Source: Rhodococcus sp. B50
GTDB taxonomy: Bacteria > Actinomycetota > Actinomycetes > Mycobacteriales > Mycobacteriaceae
NCBI RefSeq assembly: GCF_013602415.1
Contig: NZ_WPAG02000002.1
Span: 1,426,001 to 1,490,000 of the forward strand
DNA: 64,000 bases
Direction: 5' to 3'
Made by a program: the position numbers and the translations under genes. Shown piece by piece: positions 19,073-28,399 of the stretch (the stretch's first letter is position 1; each line of letters begins with the position of its first letter). The notes under the pieces are model-generated. The model was given only the letters and a program-made list of their open reading frames with translations. It made no database searches and was not told the origin of the DNA.

Positions 19073-19426
19073 GTCGCCCCCTCGTCGCTTCCGTGGTGCA
19101 GCGTACGAGATGTAACGAAACGGTCGCGGCGTTTCGTCCGAATCACCCCTCGACTGCATGGCCCGACGGTGAGCGCAAGGGAAGCAGGTAGCGCACTACC
19201 CGTGCCGCTCGCACACAGGACGCGCAGGATGCACATCACAGCCGATCGAGGCAGCGGGGTGGGAATCATGTTGCAGAAGCGGGAAAGCAGTCGGTTCACG
19301 ACGATTCGGAAACGGCGCCGCAACCGGAACGGTACCCCTTGCGAAGGAGACGATCACCCCGCTCGAAGCATCGATTCTCGAATCCGATGCGGGACGGACC
19401 CGACCTGATCCGAGACAGGAAGACGC
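19073..19426. other. Divergent spacer upstream of the GMC pair and the pentapeptide gene
   Basis: 354 bp between the Tat-signal gene (minus) and the pentapeptide-repeat gene (plus). It holds the first copy of the GTAG-CGCA-CTAC palindrome (19187-19200) and presumably both promoters. I could not place -10/-35 pairs with confidence. No coding sequence is convincing here. Confidence 0.45.
19187..19200. repeat. Palindrome copy 1 (GGTAG-CGCA-CTACC)
   Basis: Five-bp arms GGTAG/CTACC around a CGCA centre, followed by CGTG. Bases 19188-19204 match 20319-20335 at all but one position. It lies about 115 bp upstream of the Tat/GMC operon start. An operator or a hairpin are both possible. Confidence 0.6.
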
Positions 19427-20266
19427 ATGCACCCCGCGCGCAACATTCCGCGTCGTTCCCCCGAACCACGCCGACGACAACAGACGGTACGGTTGCAACC
19501 CACGACACGGCATCCGGCACCTTCGTCGTCACCACAACCGTGGTGGCTGCGGATCAGACATCGCGGCAGTCGTATCCTCGGTTGGCACGGATGGCCCAAG
19601 GTGGCGTCGCTTGCCACCACTGTTGCAGCCGTCGGTGCCCTCTGGTTCTCCGGCCAGTCGTTACGCGCCAACGAAAACCAGTACAAGCTCTCCGAACAAG
19701 GCCTCCTCACCGAGCGTTTCAGCAAAGCCATCGAACAGCTCGGCTCGTCGACGCTCGACGTCCGCTTGGGCGCGGTCTACTCCCTCGAACGCTTGTCCAG
19801 GGACTCGATCCCCGACCATCCGACGATATTCGAGATCCTGGGTGCCTTCATCCGAACCCATGCCCCGGTCACGCCGGAGTGCACCGAATCACCGGCTCCT
19901 CTCACCGAGCCCCGCCCCCCTGTCGATGTGCAAGCAGCCCTCACCGCCATCGGACGACGGGACGCCGCTCACGATGGGGCCAACGCGATAGATCTCTCGT
20001 CGTCCTGCCTTGCCGGCGCCTCCCTGACCGACGCAGACCTCTACGGCGCCGATCTGACCGAGAGTGTGCTGGCGTACGCCGATCTCCGAGGAACCGATTT
20101 CACCGACGCTCACCTGACCGGCGTCGACCTCTACGGTGCCGACCTCACAGGCGCGACGTTGATCGGTATCGAGTTTCACGACGCAGACCTGACCGACATC
20201 GTGTACGACGACAGCACGACGTGGAGCGAGGGAGCTGCACCACTGCCACCTACGTCCCCCCGGTGA
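19427..20266 (+). CDS. Membrane-anchored pentapeptide-repeat protein
   Basis: 279-residue protein. A basic, Pro/Ser-rich cytoplasmic N-terminus (~50 aa) is followed by one membrane segment (~58-77), then a conserved region (LSEQGLLTERFSKAIEQLGS...DVRLGAVYSLERLSRDS...HPTIFEILGAFIR) common in actinobacterial pentapeptide proteins. The C-terminal third holds about twelve A(D/N)LXX units (LTDADLYGADLTESVLAYAD), predicted to form a right-handed square beta-helix. It differs from gyrase-protecting MfpA, which is helix throughout and has no membrane anchor. The function of this subfamily is unknown. RBS AGGAAG lies shortly before the ATG. Confidence 0.85.
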   Translation: MHPARNIPRRSPEPRRRQQTVRLQPTTRHPAPSSSPQPWWLRIRHRGSRILGWHGWPKVASLATTVAAVGALWFSGQSLRANENQYKLSEQGLLTERFSKAIEQLGSSTLDVRLGAVYSLERLSRDSIPDHPTIFEILGAFIRTHAPVTPECTESPAPLTEPRPPVDVQAALTAIGRRDAAHDGANAIDLSSSCLAGASLTDADLYGADLTESVLAYADLRGTDFTDAHLTGVDLYGADLTGATLIGIEFHDADLTDIVYDDSTTWSEGAAPLPPTSPR

Positions 20267-20563
20267 GGCTGGTACTCGGCATCTACGTTCTCGACCGATC
20301 CGGTCCGGAGGAGATCGAGTAGCGCACTACTCGTGTTCCCGCCCGCCGATGGCGCACACTGGGAATACCTATTCGGTGGACACGGAAGCGTCCACCCGCC
20401 CGAGGAGATGTCATGCGAATGCAGAACATGGAGCGACGAGTATCGCAGTGGTGATCCCGCCTTCCGGCGGTCCGATCCCGGCGTGCCTTCGCATCATGTT
20501 GCCTTCGCTTCCCACCCGCGTACTCGACGCTGTCGAGCGCCGACTTCTTCCAAGGACCCCGTC
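20267..20563. other. Spacer between the pentapeptide and MFS genes
   Basis: 297 bp holding palindrome copy 2 at 20316-20333, which may end transcription of the pentapeptide gene or regulate the MFS gene. An open frame extends the MFS gene upstream to 20333, but its translation is atypical (Cys- and His-rich, low hydrophobicity) and is not supported. Confidence 0.45.
20316..20333. repeat. Palindrome copy 2 (CGAGTAG-CGCA-CTACTCG)
   Basis: Perfect seven-bp arms around the same CGCA centre as copy 1. It lies 50 bp after the pentapeptide stop and 231 bp before the MFS start. With copy 1 it brackets the pentapeptide gene as a direct repeat 1.13 kb apart. Confidence 0.65.
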
Positions 20564-22012
20564 ATGTCCTCGCACAATGCTGCGAATCCGCAGCCCTCGT
20601 CACCGACGTCCGTGGTTCCACCACCCACACATCACGACATTCTCGCGGTGCTGCTGCCCCTGCTCGCCGCACTGTTCGCCGCGTTGCTCTCGGGCACCGT
20701 GGCGATCCCCGCCCTGCCCGCCGTCACGGCAGAACTCGGTGGCGGCTCCGTAGGCCTGACCTGGATCATCACGGTTGCACTGTTGGCCAACGCGTCGTCC
20801 ACCCCGGTCTGGGGATCGATCTCCGACCGCTACGACACCAAGATCCTCGTCCAGATCGCACTGCTGACGCTGACGGTCGGGTCCGTGATCTCGGCCTGTG
20901 CTCCGACGCTGCCCGTCCTTCTCGCCGGCCGTGTGGTGCAAGGGGTCGGCCTCGGCGGCGTCGTGGCCGTCACCGTCGCGGTGCTCGGCGCACTCATCCC
21001 ACCGCGGGAGCAGGGCCGTTATTCCGGATACGGCGCCGTGGTCATGGCTGTGTCGATGGCAGGCGGTCCGCTCCTCGGCGGAGCACTCGTCGATACTCCT
21101 CTGAGCTGGCGTGCCTGCTTCCTCCTCCCTGCGGCACCGGCCGTGCTCGCACTGGTCGCGCTGCGACGCAGGTTGACGCCTCGACCGCGTCGCTCGTCGG
21201 ACACGCGGACAGATTGGCTCGGCGCCGTCCTGCTCACCGCAGGAGTGACGCTGGTGCTGGTGTGGGTCACCGGCAGCGGCGAGTTCGACGACGGCCTGCT
21301 GTCCTGGCCACAGATCGGATATCCGGCCGTGGGGGCCGGCCTGCTCGTTGGTGCGATCGCCGTCGAACGTCGCGCTCCTACACCGGTGGTGCCGATCGAC
21401 CTGTTCGGGCAGCGCACCGTCGCATGCACCCTCGTCGCGTCGATGTCGTCCGGGTTCGCCTTCTACGCGGCGCTGTCCTTCCTCAGCGAGTTCTTCCAGG
21501 CGGCGCGCCATCACTCAGCCACTGCCACAGGGATCCTGCTGACCCCACTGGTTTTCGGACTCGCCCTGTCGTCCTTCGCATCGGGTCGTCTCATCACGCG
21601 CTTCGGCAAGTGGAAGGCATTGCTCGTGGCCGGGGCCCTCCTCCAACTCGCCGGATGCACGATGCTCGTGTTCACCGACCGAAGTGCGCCGATCTGGTGG
21701 ATCGAACTCGCCGTCCTGCTTCTCGGTCTGGGAATCGGAGTTCTGCTGCAGAACCTCGTATCGCTGGTTCAGAACGCTGTGGCCCCGGAGCGTTTCGGAG
21801 CGGCCGGGGCCGCGGTGTTCTTCTTCCGCCTGATCGGTGCGGCGGTGGGCCTTCCCCTCCTCGCCGCGACGGTGCCGCCTCACGGCGAGGGCATCGGCCG
21901 GGTCTTTCTCCTGTTGTCGGTGCTGTCCGTCGTCGGGCTCGTCACAGTTGCGCTGCTACCGAACCAACGGTTGCGTACCTCCTTCGACGCGGTGGAGGAA
22001 CCATCCCGGTGA
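20564..22012 (+). CDS. MFS drug/H+ antiporter (DHA2-like)
   Basis: 482-residue major facilitator transporter with about 14 hydrophobic segments, the count typical of DHA2 efflux pumps. GSISDRYDTKILVQ between segments two and three is the MFS motif A region, and LAGRVVQGVGLGGVVAVTVAVL and GPLLGGALVDTPLSWRACF match motifs B and C of exporters. A multidrug or metabolite export role is inferred. ATG 20564 is preceded by AAGGA. The stop overlaps an in-frame GTG (22009) of the next gene. Confidence 0.88.
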   Translation: MSSHNAANPQPSSPTSVVPPPTHHDILAVLLPLLAALFAALLSGTVAIPALPAVTAELGGGSVGLTWIITVALLANASSTPVWGSISDRYDTKILVQIALLTLTVGSVISACAPTLPVLLAGRVVQGVGLGGVVAVTVAVLGALIPPREQGRYSGYGAVVMAVSMAGGPLLGGALVDTPLSWRACFLLPAAPAVLALVALRRRLTPRPRRSSDTRTDWLGAVLLTAGVTLVLVWVTGSGEFDDGLLSWPQIGYPAVGAGLLVGAIAVERRAPTPVVPIDLFGQRTVACTLVASMSSGFAFYAALSFLSEFFQAARHHSATATGILLTPLVFGLALSSFASGRLITRFGKWKALLVAGALLQLAGCTMLVFTDRSAPIWWIELAVLLLGLGIGVLLQNLVSLVQNAVAPERFGAAGAAVFFFRLIGAAVGLPLLAATVPPHGEGIGRVFLLLSVLSVVGLVTVALLPNQRLRTSFDAVEEPSR

Positions 22013-22083
22013 AACCGGATCGTGCCGGCAATCGGATGCAGGACAATTCCGGTAAGGGCGAGCGCGAATCGAGAGGAGTGGTG

Positions 22084-22572
22084 ATGAGCACGCCGAGGAC
22101 GGTCACCGGTGAAGTGAGCCCGGAACGTGATTGCCCGAACGATTCGTCGTTGGTCCGGCTGACCTACCACCGCAATTTTCTGCTTCCGATCGGTGAGGTC
22201 TGGGCTGCACTCACCGACTCCGAGAAGCTGGGTCGCTGGTACGGCACGTATACGGGCGACCCGGCGTCAGGGCGTATCCGGCTGACGATGACCGACGACC
22301 ACGACTCGGCCACCACCTATGTGGACATACTCCGGTGTTCTCCTCCGAACGGATTCGCCGTCGAGGTGGATGGGTGGCTGCTCGAGGTGGCGCTGCGTCA
22401 GGTCGGCCGGGTCACCACCCTGGAGTTCACGCACCGTCATGTCCCCCGCTCGGAAGCCGGTGAGATCGGGCCGGGATGGCAGTACTACCTCGATCGCCTG
22501 GACGCGGCGCTGACCGACACCCCCACTCCGCTGTGGGACGACTACCTGGACCTGGTGGACGAATATCGCTGA
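22084..22572 (+). CDS. SRPBCC / AHSA1-type domain protein
   Basis: 162-residue soluble protein with the START-like fold: FLLPIGEVWAALTDSEKLGRWYGTYTGDP at the N-terminus is the classic AHSA1 opening, and LEFTHRHVP..EAGEIGPGWQYYLDRLDAAL the closing helix. Such proteins bind hydrophobic ligands; the ligand here is unknown. The start at 22084 (or GTG 22081) has GAGAGGAG upstream. A GTG at 22009 overlapping the MFS stop is an alternative. It probably shares a transcript with the MFS gene. Confidence 0.82.
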   Translation: MSTPRTVTGEVSPERDCPNDSSLVRLTYHRNFLLPIGEVWAALTDSEKLGRWYGTYTGDPASGRIRLTMTDDHDSATTYVDILRCSPPNGFAVEVDGWLLEVALRQVGRVTTLEFTHRHVPRSEAGEIGPGWQYYLDRLDAALTDTPTPLWDDYLDLVDEYR

Positions 22573-22657
22573 GTACAGACGGGCACTTCGGGCGCCGTGC
22601 AACCGGCACGTGCGATTCGAAGTCGCACAGCCGAAGACCGCGATGCCCCGAAATCGT

Positions 22658-23908
22658 TCACCGGTCCTGTCGATTCACCAACTCTGCCAACCGCATTCGG
22701 AGGTGCCGCAGCTCGGGTTCGGTACCGGCGAGTTCGAGTGCGCGCCGATACGCTTCGGCCGCTTCGCCTTTCCGTCCGACCCGGCCCAGCAGCTCGGCCC
22801 GCGCCACCATGTACGGCCCGTAGTCGCGCAGACTCGGTTCCTCGACGAGACCGTCGAGGAGTTCGAGCCCGGCCGCGGGTCCATCGCGCATCGCGACCGC
22901 CACGGCCCTATTCAGCGCAACCACCGGCGACGGGCTCAGCGCGATCAGCACGTCGTAGAGCGCGACGATCTGCGGCCAATCGGTGCTCTCGACATCGCTC
23001 GCCTCGTCGTGCAGCGCGGCGATCGCGGCCTGCACTCCGTACGGGCCGGGTGGTCCCCCGGTAAGAGCGGTGACCACCAGTGCACTGCCCTCGTCGATCA
23101 TCGCGCGGTCCCAGCGGGTGCGGTCCTGCACGTCGAGCAGCATCACGGCGCCGGATGGGTCGGTGCGCGCGTCCCGGCGGGCATGGACGAGCAACATGAG
23201 CGCGAGCAGGCCGCTCACCTCCCGTTCCGACGGCATCAGCCGATGCAGGATGCGCGTGAGGCGGAGCGCTTCGTCGGCGAGATCGATGCGTTGGAGATCT
23301 TCGCCGCTGCTGGCGGCATAGCCCTCGGTGAATATCGAGTACAACGCGGCGAGCACCACGGGTAGCCGCTCGGGCAGTTCGTCGGGACGCGGCACTCGGA
23401 ACGGTATCCGAGCACCTCGAATCTTCTTCTTGGCCCGCACGATTCGCTGCGCCATCGTCGGCGGCGGAACGAGAAAGGCGCGGGCCACCTCGTTCGTCGT
23501 GAGCCCGCCGAGACAGCGCAGGATCAGCGCGACGCGGTCGTCGGCGGCGAGGGCGGGGTGGGCGCACGTGAAGAACAATTCGAGGCGGTCGTCCGGTAGC
23601 TCACCGGTCTCGGGTATCTCCTGCGACGCACGACGTTCGGTGTCGATGGCGAGTTCGGCGAGCCGCGTCGCATACACGCGGTCGCGGCGTACCCGGTCCA
23701 GCGCTCGGCGCCTGGCGGTGGTGAGCAGCCAGGCGCCCGGGCGCTCGGGTACGCCGTCGACGGGCCAACGCACGAGTGCCGCCTCCAGCGCGTCCGATGC
23801 GACCTCCTCCGCGAGGTCGAGATCGCCGAATCGATGGACGAGCGCCGCGAGGAGCCGGCCGTGTTCCTCCCGGAACACCGCCTCGACGGCCGCGGCCGGC
23901 TCCCCCAT
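22658..23908 (-). CDS. ECF sigma factor, ECF42-like with TPR C-terminal extension
   Basis: 416-residue sigma factor. Region 2 (FREEHGRLLAALVHRFGDLDLAEEVASDALEAA, split here by residues 12-44) and region 4 (ILRCLGGLTTNEVARAFLVPPPTMAQRIVRAKKKI) take the first ~190 residues. The rest is a helical, TPR-like extension (ALYSIFTEGY, LLVHARRDAR, YDVLIALSPSPVVALNRAVA) that defines the ECF42 type. Such sigma factors lack a classical anti-sigma factor and are usually encoded next to DGPF/YCII proteins, as here with a three-base gap. The extension probably controls activity. Confidence 0.9.
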   Translation of the reverse strand: MGEPAAAVEAVFREEHGRLLAALVHRFGDLDLAEEVASDALEAALVRWPVDGVPERPGAWLLTTARRRALDRVRRDRVYATRLAELAIDTERRASQEIPETGELPDDRLELFFTCAHPALAADDRVALILRCLGGLTTNEVARAFLVPPPTMAQRIVRAKKKIRGARIPFRVPRPDELPERLPVVLAALYSIFTEGYAASSGEDLQRIDLADEALRLTRILHRLMPSEREVSGLLALMLLVHARRDARTDPSGAVMLLDVQDRTRWDRAMIDEGSALVVTALTGGPPGPYGVQAAIAALHDEASDVESTDWPQIVALYDVLIALSPSPVVALNRAVAVAMRDGPAAGLELLDGLVEEPSLRDYGPYMVARAELLGRVGRKGEAAEAYRRALELAGTEPELRHLRMRLAELVNRQDR

Positions 23909-23911
23909 CGC

Positions 23912-24250
23912 TCAGTCCCCGAAGTCGGCGATCGGGCGCACGACGACTGTGCCGCCGTCCCTCGAACCAGGGCAGCGAGCCGCCCAGTCGAGTGCCTCGT
24001 CGAGGCTGCCGACGTCGATCACGTCGTATCCGCCGAGCACCTCGCGGCTCTCGCCGAACGGTCCGTCGGTCACCGTGCGGCGCCCGTCCGCGTCGACCTG
24101 CACGGACGTCGCGGTGACGAGGTCCTGCAGGGCGTGGCCCGACACGAGGACTCCCGCATCGCGCATCGACTTCTCGTAGTCCTGCCAGTCCTCGAATGTG
24201 CATGTGGGTTCGTCGGTCGTGGATGCGTAGATCAGCAGCATGTACTTCAT
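23912..24250 (-). CDS. YCII-related DGPF-domain protein, ECF42 partner
   Basis: 112-residue protein with MKYMLLIYAS at the start and VTDGPFGESREVLGGYDVIDV in the middle, the DGPF signature of the YCII-related family. Such proteins are common companions and likely target genes of ECF42 sigma factors; the biochemical role is not established. It precedes the sigma gene in the same direction, and its own promoter probably lies in the 88 bp after ppc. Confidence 0.9.
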   Translation of the reverse strand: MKYMLLIYASTTDEPTCTFEDWQDYEKSMRDAGVLVSGHALQDLVTATSVQVDADGRRTVTDGPFGESREVLGGYDVIDVGSLDEALDWAARCPGSRDGGTVVVRPIADFGD

Positions 24251-24338
24251 GGCGGTCGCTCCTGTCGGTGTGGTCTTCGTCCTACACCATCACGACGAAC
24301 GGGCAGGGGCCGGATCGACAGCCCGGCGAGAAAATTCT

Positions 24339-27119
24339 CTAACCGCTGTTGCGCAACGCTGTGGCGAGACCGTTCATGGTGATCTGGATGCCCCGCCGGA
24401 CCCGCTCGGTGTCCTCGCCGGCGCGGAACCGGCGCAGCAGCTCGACCTGCAGGTGGTTGAGCGGTTCGAGGTACGGGAACCGGTTGTGCAGCGACCGTTC
24501 GAGGGCGGGATTGTCGGCGACGAGCGAGTCGTACCCGGTGATCTGCTTGTAGGCGTCGACCGTGCGGGCGTGTTCGTCGACGATGCTGCCGAACACCCGC
24601 TCGCGCAGTTCGACGTCGTCGACGAGTTCGGAATAGCGGGCAGCAAGGCCGAGATCGGACTTGGCGAGCACCTGCGCCATGTTCGACAGCACCGAGCGGA
24701 AGAACGGCCAGCGACGGTAGAGATCCTGCAGGATCGCCCACCGGTCCGGATCGCCGGCCACCCAGTCGTGCACGGCCGTTCCGGTGCCGTACCAGCCCGG
24801 AAGCATCACCCGGCTCTGCGTCCACGAGAGCACCCACGGGATGGCCCGGAGGTCGCTGATCGCCTTCGTCTGCTTGCGGGAGGCGGGGCGGCTGCCGATG
24901 TTGAGGGCACCGATCTCCGAGACCGGGGTCGCCGTGGTGAAGTACTCGACGAAGCCCGGGGTCTCGTGCACGAGGCGGCTGTACGCGACGCGGGCCCGCT
25001 CGGCGAGATCGTCGAGGACCCCATAGGCCTCCGGCGCGTCCTTCCCGAGCCCTTCCACGTCCAGCAGGCTCGACTCGAGGGTCGCCGAGACGAGCGCTTC
25101 CAGGTTGCGGCGGGCGAGCACCGGTTCGCGGTACTTCGCGGCGATGATCTCTCCTTGTTCGGTCAGGCGCAGCGATCCCTGTACGGCCCCGGGCGGCTGC
25201 GCGAGGATCGCGTCGTAACTCGGTCCGCCGCCGCGGCCGACGGTGCCGCCTCGTCCGTGGAACAGACGCAGCCGGATCCCGGCGGTGCGGGCGCTCTCGA
25301 CGAGGTCCAGTTCCGCGCGGTAGAGGGCCCAGTTGGCGGCGAGATAGCCGCCGTCCTTGTTGGAGTCGGAGTATCCGAGCATGATCTCCTGCAGTCCGTC
25401 GTGCCCGTCGACGAGACTGCGGAACTCGGGTACGGCGAGTGCAGCGGTCAACGTGGCCGCTCCGCCGCGCAGGTCGTCGATGGTTTCGAAGAGCGGGATG
25501 ACCTGGACGGTGCTGCGCGGATAGCCGCGGTCGAGGTCGAGGAGCCCGACCTCCTTGAGCAGCACCTCGACCTCGAGCAGGTCGGACACCGAGGTGCACA
25601 TGCTGATGATGTAGTGCTCGATGGCGGCCGGTCCGATGCGACGGACCACTTCGGCGGCGGCACGCAGGATGCCGAGTTCCTTCGCCGTCTCGTCCGACAG
25701 GTGCGCGTCGGCGGCGGTGAGCGGGCGGCGGATCCGCAGTTCCGCAGTGAGGAGCGCGACCTTGTCGTCCTCCGGGAGGTCGCGGTAGCGGTCGGTGACC
25801 CCCGCCCAGGAGAGCAGTTCGGCGACGACGTTCTCGTGGACCTCGGAGTTCTGCCGCAGGTCGAGCGGGGCGAGGTGGAACCCGAAGACCTCGACGGCGC
25901 TGCGCAGGTGGGCGAGCCGGTCGTCGGCGATCACCGCGGCACCGCCCGCGCGCAAGGAGGCATCGACGATGTTCAGATCGGCGTGGAGCCGGGCCGGTGA
26001 GGGATACGGCTCGCACGGCAGGCCGACGACGTGGGGCAGGTCGACGACGTGGGGCAGGTCGACGCCGGGCAGCAACCGGTCCGCGGTAGCGGTGAGACGA
26101 GCGCGGATGCCGTGCACGGCGCGCCGGTACGGCTCGTCACTGTGCGCGGGATCGTCGTCACCCGAGTCGTCGGCGAGTTTCCTCAGGGCGCTGCTGATCG
26201 TCGCGGTGCGTTCGGACATCGACAGTTCGCGTTCGAGCGCCGCGAGTTCGGTGAGGTGATGACGCAGTGCGGTCTCGCAGGCGCGATTCGCGGCGGTGGT
26301 GACGACCTGCCCATCGACGTTGGGGTTGCCGTCGCGGTCGCCACCGATCCAGGTGCCGGGCCTCACCAGTGGCTCGGTGAGCACCGCGGCGTCGGGCCAG
26401 CGTCGCCGGAGTTCGCGGCGCACTTCGGCGTTGAGAGCGGGAACGACGTCGAACAGCGCGAGGTCGTAGTAGCGCAGACCGTTGTCGACCTCGTCGCTGA
26501 TCCGCAGCCGCGCGAGCCTGATGAGCGCGGTGTCCCAGAGGGTGAGGATGTGCCGGTAGAGCGCACGGTCGATCTCCTCGAGCGCGCCGGGATCATCGGT
26601 CTTCTCCCGGCGCCGCATGAGCTCGGTGACGGCGGTCTGCACGTCGAAGACGGTCCGTCGGCGGGTCTCGGTGGGATGAGCGGTGATGACGGGAGCGACG
26701 AGGGCGGAGGCCAGCGCCTCGGTCACGGTGTCGGCGTCCAGGCTCGGGCCGACCGCATCGAGTTTGGCGTAGGTGGCGGCGAGACTGCTGTCCTGCGGAG
26801 GGTCACCTGCCCGCACGTGCAGGGCGCGTCGTCGTTCGCGGTGCAGATCCTCGGCGAGATTGGCGAGCAGACCGAAATGGCTGAACGCGCGGGCGACGGG
26901 AAGCAGGTCGTCGGTGGCGACACCGGCGAAACGGTCGGCGAGTTCGGTGCGGTCGATCTCGGAGCGCCGGATCCGGAAACTCTCCACCCGAGCGGATTCG
27001 ACCAGGTCGAAGGTGCCGGGTCCCGCCTGCTCACGGATGACGTTGCCGAGGATGCCGCCGAGCAGGCGGATGTCCTCGCGGAGGGGTTCGGTCGCAGAGG
27101 CAGGCACTGTGTCCGTCAT
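24339..27119 (-). CDS. ppc: Phosphoenolpyruvate carboxylase
   Basis: 926-residue enzyme that carboxylates phosphoenolpyruvate to oxaloacetate, refilling the TCA cycle. Catalytic sites are intact: [11 protein letters not shown] (His), [34 protein letters not shown] region (Lys), [18 protein letters not shown] and the C-terminal [14 protein letters not shown] six-residue tandem duplication, [12 protein letters not shown], sits near residue 355 in a surface loop. The gene lies beside secG and tpiA, close to the gap-pgk-tpi-ppc arrangement of Corynebacterium. Confidence 0.97.
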   Translation of the reverse strand: MTDTVPASATEPLREDIRLLGGILGNVIREQAGPGTFDLVESARVESFRIRRSEIDRTELADRFAGVATDDLLPVARAFSHFGLLANLAEDLHRERRRALHVRAGDPPQDSSLAATYAKLDAVGPSLDADTVTEALASALVAPVITAHPTETRRRTVFDVQTAVTELMRRREKTDDPGALEEIDRALYRHILTLWDTALIRLARLRISDEVDNGLRYYDLALFDVVPALNAEVRRELRRRWPDAAVLTEPLVRPGTWIGGDRDGNPNVDGQVVTTAANRACETALRHHLTELAALERELSMSERTATISSALRKLADDSGDDDPAHSDEPYRRAVHGIRARLTATADRLLPGVDLPHVVDLPHVVGLPCEPYPSPARLHADLNIVDASLRAGGAAVIADDRLAHLRSAVEVFGFHLAPLDLRQNSEVHENVVAELLSWAGVTDRYRDLPEDDKVALLTAELRIRRPLTAADAHLSDETAKELGILRAAAEVVRRIGPAAIEHYIISMCTSVSDLLEVEVLLKEVGLLDLDRGYPRSTVQVIPLFETIDDLRGGAATLTAALAVPEFRSLVDGHDGLQEIMLGYSDSNKDGGYLAANWALYRAELDLVESARTAGIRLRLFHGRGGTVGRGGGPSYDAILAQPPGAVQGSLRLTEQGEIIAAKYREPVLARRNLEALVSATLESSLLDVEGLGKDAPEAYGVLDDLAERARVAYSRLVHETPGFVEYFTTATPVSEIGALNIGSRPASRKQTKAISDLRAIPWVLSWTQSRVMLPGWYGTGTAVHDWVAGDPDRWAILQDLYRRWPFFRSVLSNMAQVLAKSDLGLAARYSELVDDVELRERVFGSIVDEHARTVDAYKQITGYDSLVADNPALERSLHNRFPYLEPLNHLQVELLRRFRAGEDTERVRRGIQITMNGLATALRNSG
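26024..26059. repeat. 18-bp tandem duplication inside ppc
   Basis: Two exact copies of CGACGACGTGGGGCAGGT in a row, encoding the repeated DLPHVV on the minus strand. The reading frame is kept. This is a simple in-frame duplication that could vary in copy number between strains. Confidence 0.9.
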
Positions 27120-27177
27120 ACGGACAGTATCTGCGGCCGGGGGCCGGGGCGCGACCGCGGCCGTGCGGCCGCCGGGA

Positions 27178-27411
27178 TCAGCTGAACTTGATCTGCAGTC
27201 CGATGCCGAGGATCGAGATCACCCAGATGATGCCGGTGAAGACGGTGAGACGATCGAGATTCTTCTCCGCCACCGTCGAGCCCGAGAGATTGGACTGGAC
27301 TCCGCCACCGAACAGGCTGGACAGACCACCGCCCTTACCGCGGTGCAGCAGCACCAGCAGGATGAGCAGCAGGCTCGTGACGATCAGGAGGATGTCCAGG
27401 AACAGTTCCAT
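27178..27411 (-). CDS. secG: SecG, preprotein translocase subunit
   Basis: 77-residue membrane protein with two hydrophobic segments around [17 protein letters not shown], the hallmark loop of SecG. It is the small subunit of the SecYEG channel and helps SecA-driven export. The ATG at 27411 gives the family's usual length; upstream frame extension to 27591 is not supported. Confidence 0.93.
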   Translation of the reverse strand: MELFLDILLIVTSLLLILLVLLHRGKGGGLSSLFGGGVQSNLSGSTVAEKNLDRLTVFTGIIWVISILGIGLQIKFS

Positions 27412-27551
27412 GTCGGTGTTCGATGTCCTTCGGATGGTGGGCGACGTCGGCGTCAGCTTACCCGCTCGTCGTGGGAGGACGGCGTGGGTGTGCCGGTGAG
27501 GGTCGCTGCGAGCACGATGCCGCGCGGGAAATCGGTGCACAGAGGCGAAAA

Positions 27552-27594
27552 GCGGTGGGGTGCAGGATCTCGTCGAGATCCTGCACCCCACCGC
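27552..27594 (-). terminator. Rho-independent terminator after gap-pgk-tpiA
   Basis: A perfect 20-bp stem with a three-base loop starts 14 bp beyond the tpiA stop. On the minus strand it is followed by CTTTTCGCC, a short T-run. This is the strongest terminator in the window and separates the glycolytic genes from secG. Confidence 0.9.
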
Positions 27595-27608
27595 AGTGCT
27601 CGTCGCTC

Positions 27609-28394
27609 CTAGAGCAGCGGACCGCCTGCAGCGATCGCCGACAACTGGGCGAACTCGTCGGCCTTGAGGGAGGCGCCTCCCACGAGACCACCGTCGACAT
27701 CGGATTGAGCGATGAGCTCACCGACGTTCTTGGCGTTGACCGACCCGCCGTACAGGACACGGACCGATGCCGCGACCTCGGACGAGGCCGATTCGGCGAG
27801 GGTGGTGCGCACCGCGGCACACACCTCTTGGGCGTCGGCCGCCGAAGCGACCTTGCCCGTGCCGATGGCCCAGACCGGCTCGTACGCGACGACGATCTTC
27901 GCGATCTCGTCGGCGGACAGACCGGCGAGCGAGTTCTTCAACTGCTCGACGTTGTACTCGACGTGGTTGCCCGCTTCGCGGACGTCGAGACCTTCGCCGA
28001 TGCAGACGATCGGCGTGAGGCCGTGCCGAAGCGCGGCCTTGGTCTTGTCGCGGACGATCTCGTCGGTCTCACCGTGCAGAGTGCGACGCTCCGAGTGCCC
28101 GACCACCACGTAGGTGCAGCCGAGCTTCGCGAGCATCGCTCCGGAGATCTCGCCGGTAAAGGCGCCGGAGTCGTGGACCGACAGGTCCTGCGCCCCGTAG
28201 GTGATGCCGAGCTTGTCGCCCTCGACGAGGGTCTGCACCGAGCGGATGTCGGTGAACGGCGGGATGACCGTCACGTCGACCTTCTCGAGGTACTTCTCGG
28301 GAAGGGTGAACGCGATCTTCTGTACCAGAGCGATGGCCTCGAGGTGGTTGAGGTTCATCTTCCAGTTGCCCGCGATGAGCGGTGTCCGTGCCAT
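27609..28394 (-). CDS. tpiA: Triosephosphate isomerase
   Basis: 261-residue TIM barrel interconverting dihydroxyacetone phosphate and glyceraldehyde 3-phosphate. The substrate lysine is in GNWKMN, the catalytic His in VVGHSERR and the catalytic Glu in [22 protein letters not shown] binds phosphate. It is last in the gap-pgk-tpiA operon, five bases after pgk. Confidence 0.97.
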   Translation of the reverse strand: MARTPLIAGNWKMNLNHLEAIALVQKIAFTLPEKYLEKVDVTVIPPFTDIRSVQTLVEGDKLGITYGAQDLSVHDSGAFTGEISGAMLAKLGCTYVVVGHSERRTLHGETDEIVRDKTKAALRHGLTPIVCIGEGLDVREAGNHVEYNVEQLKNSLAGLSADEIAKIVVAYEPVWAIGTGKVASAADAQEVCAAVRTTLAESASSEVAASVRVLYGGSVNAKNVGELIAQSDVDGGLVGGASLKADEFAQLSAIAAGGPLL

Positions 28395-28399
28395 TCCCG

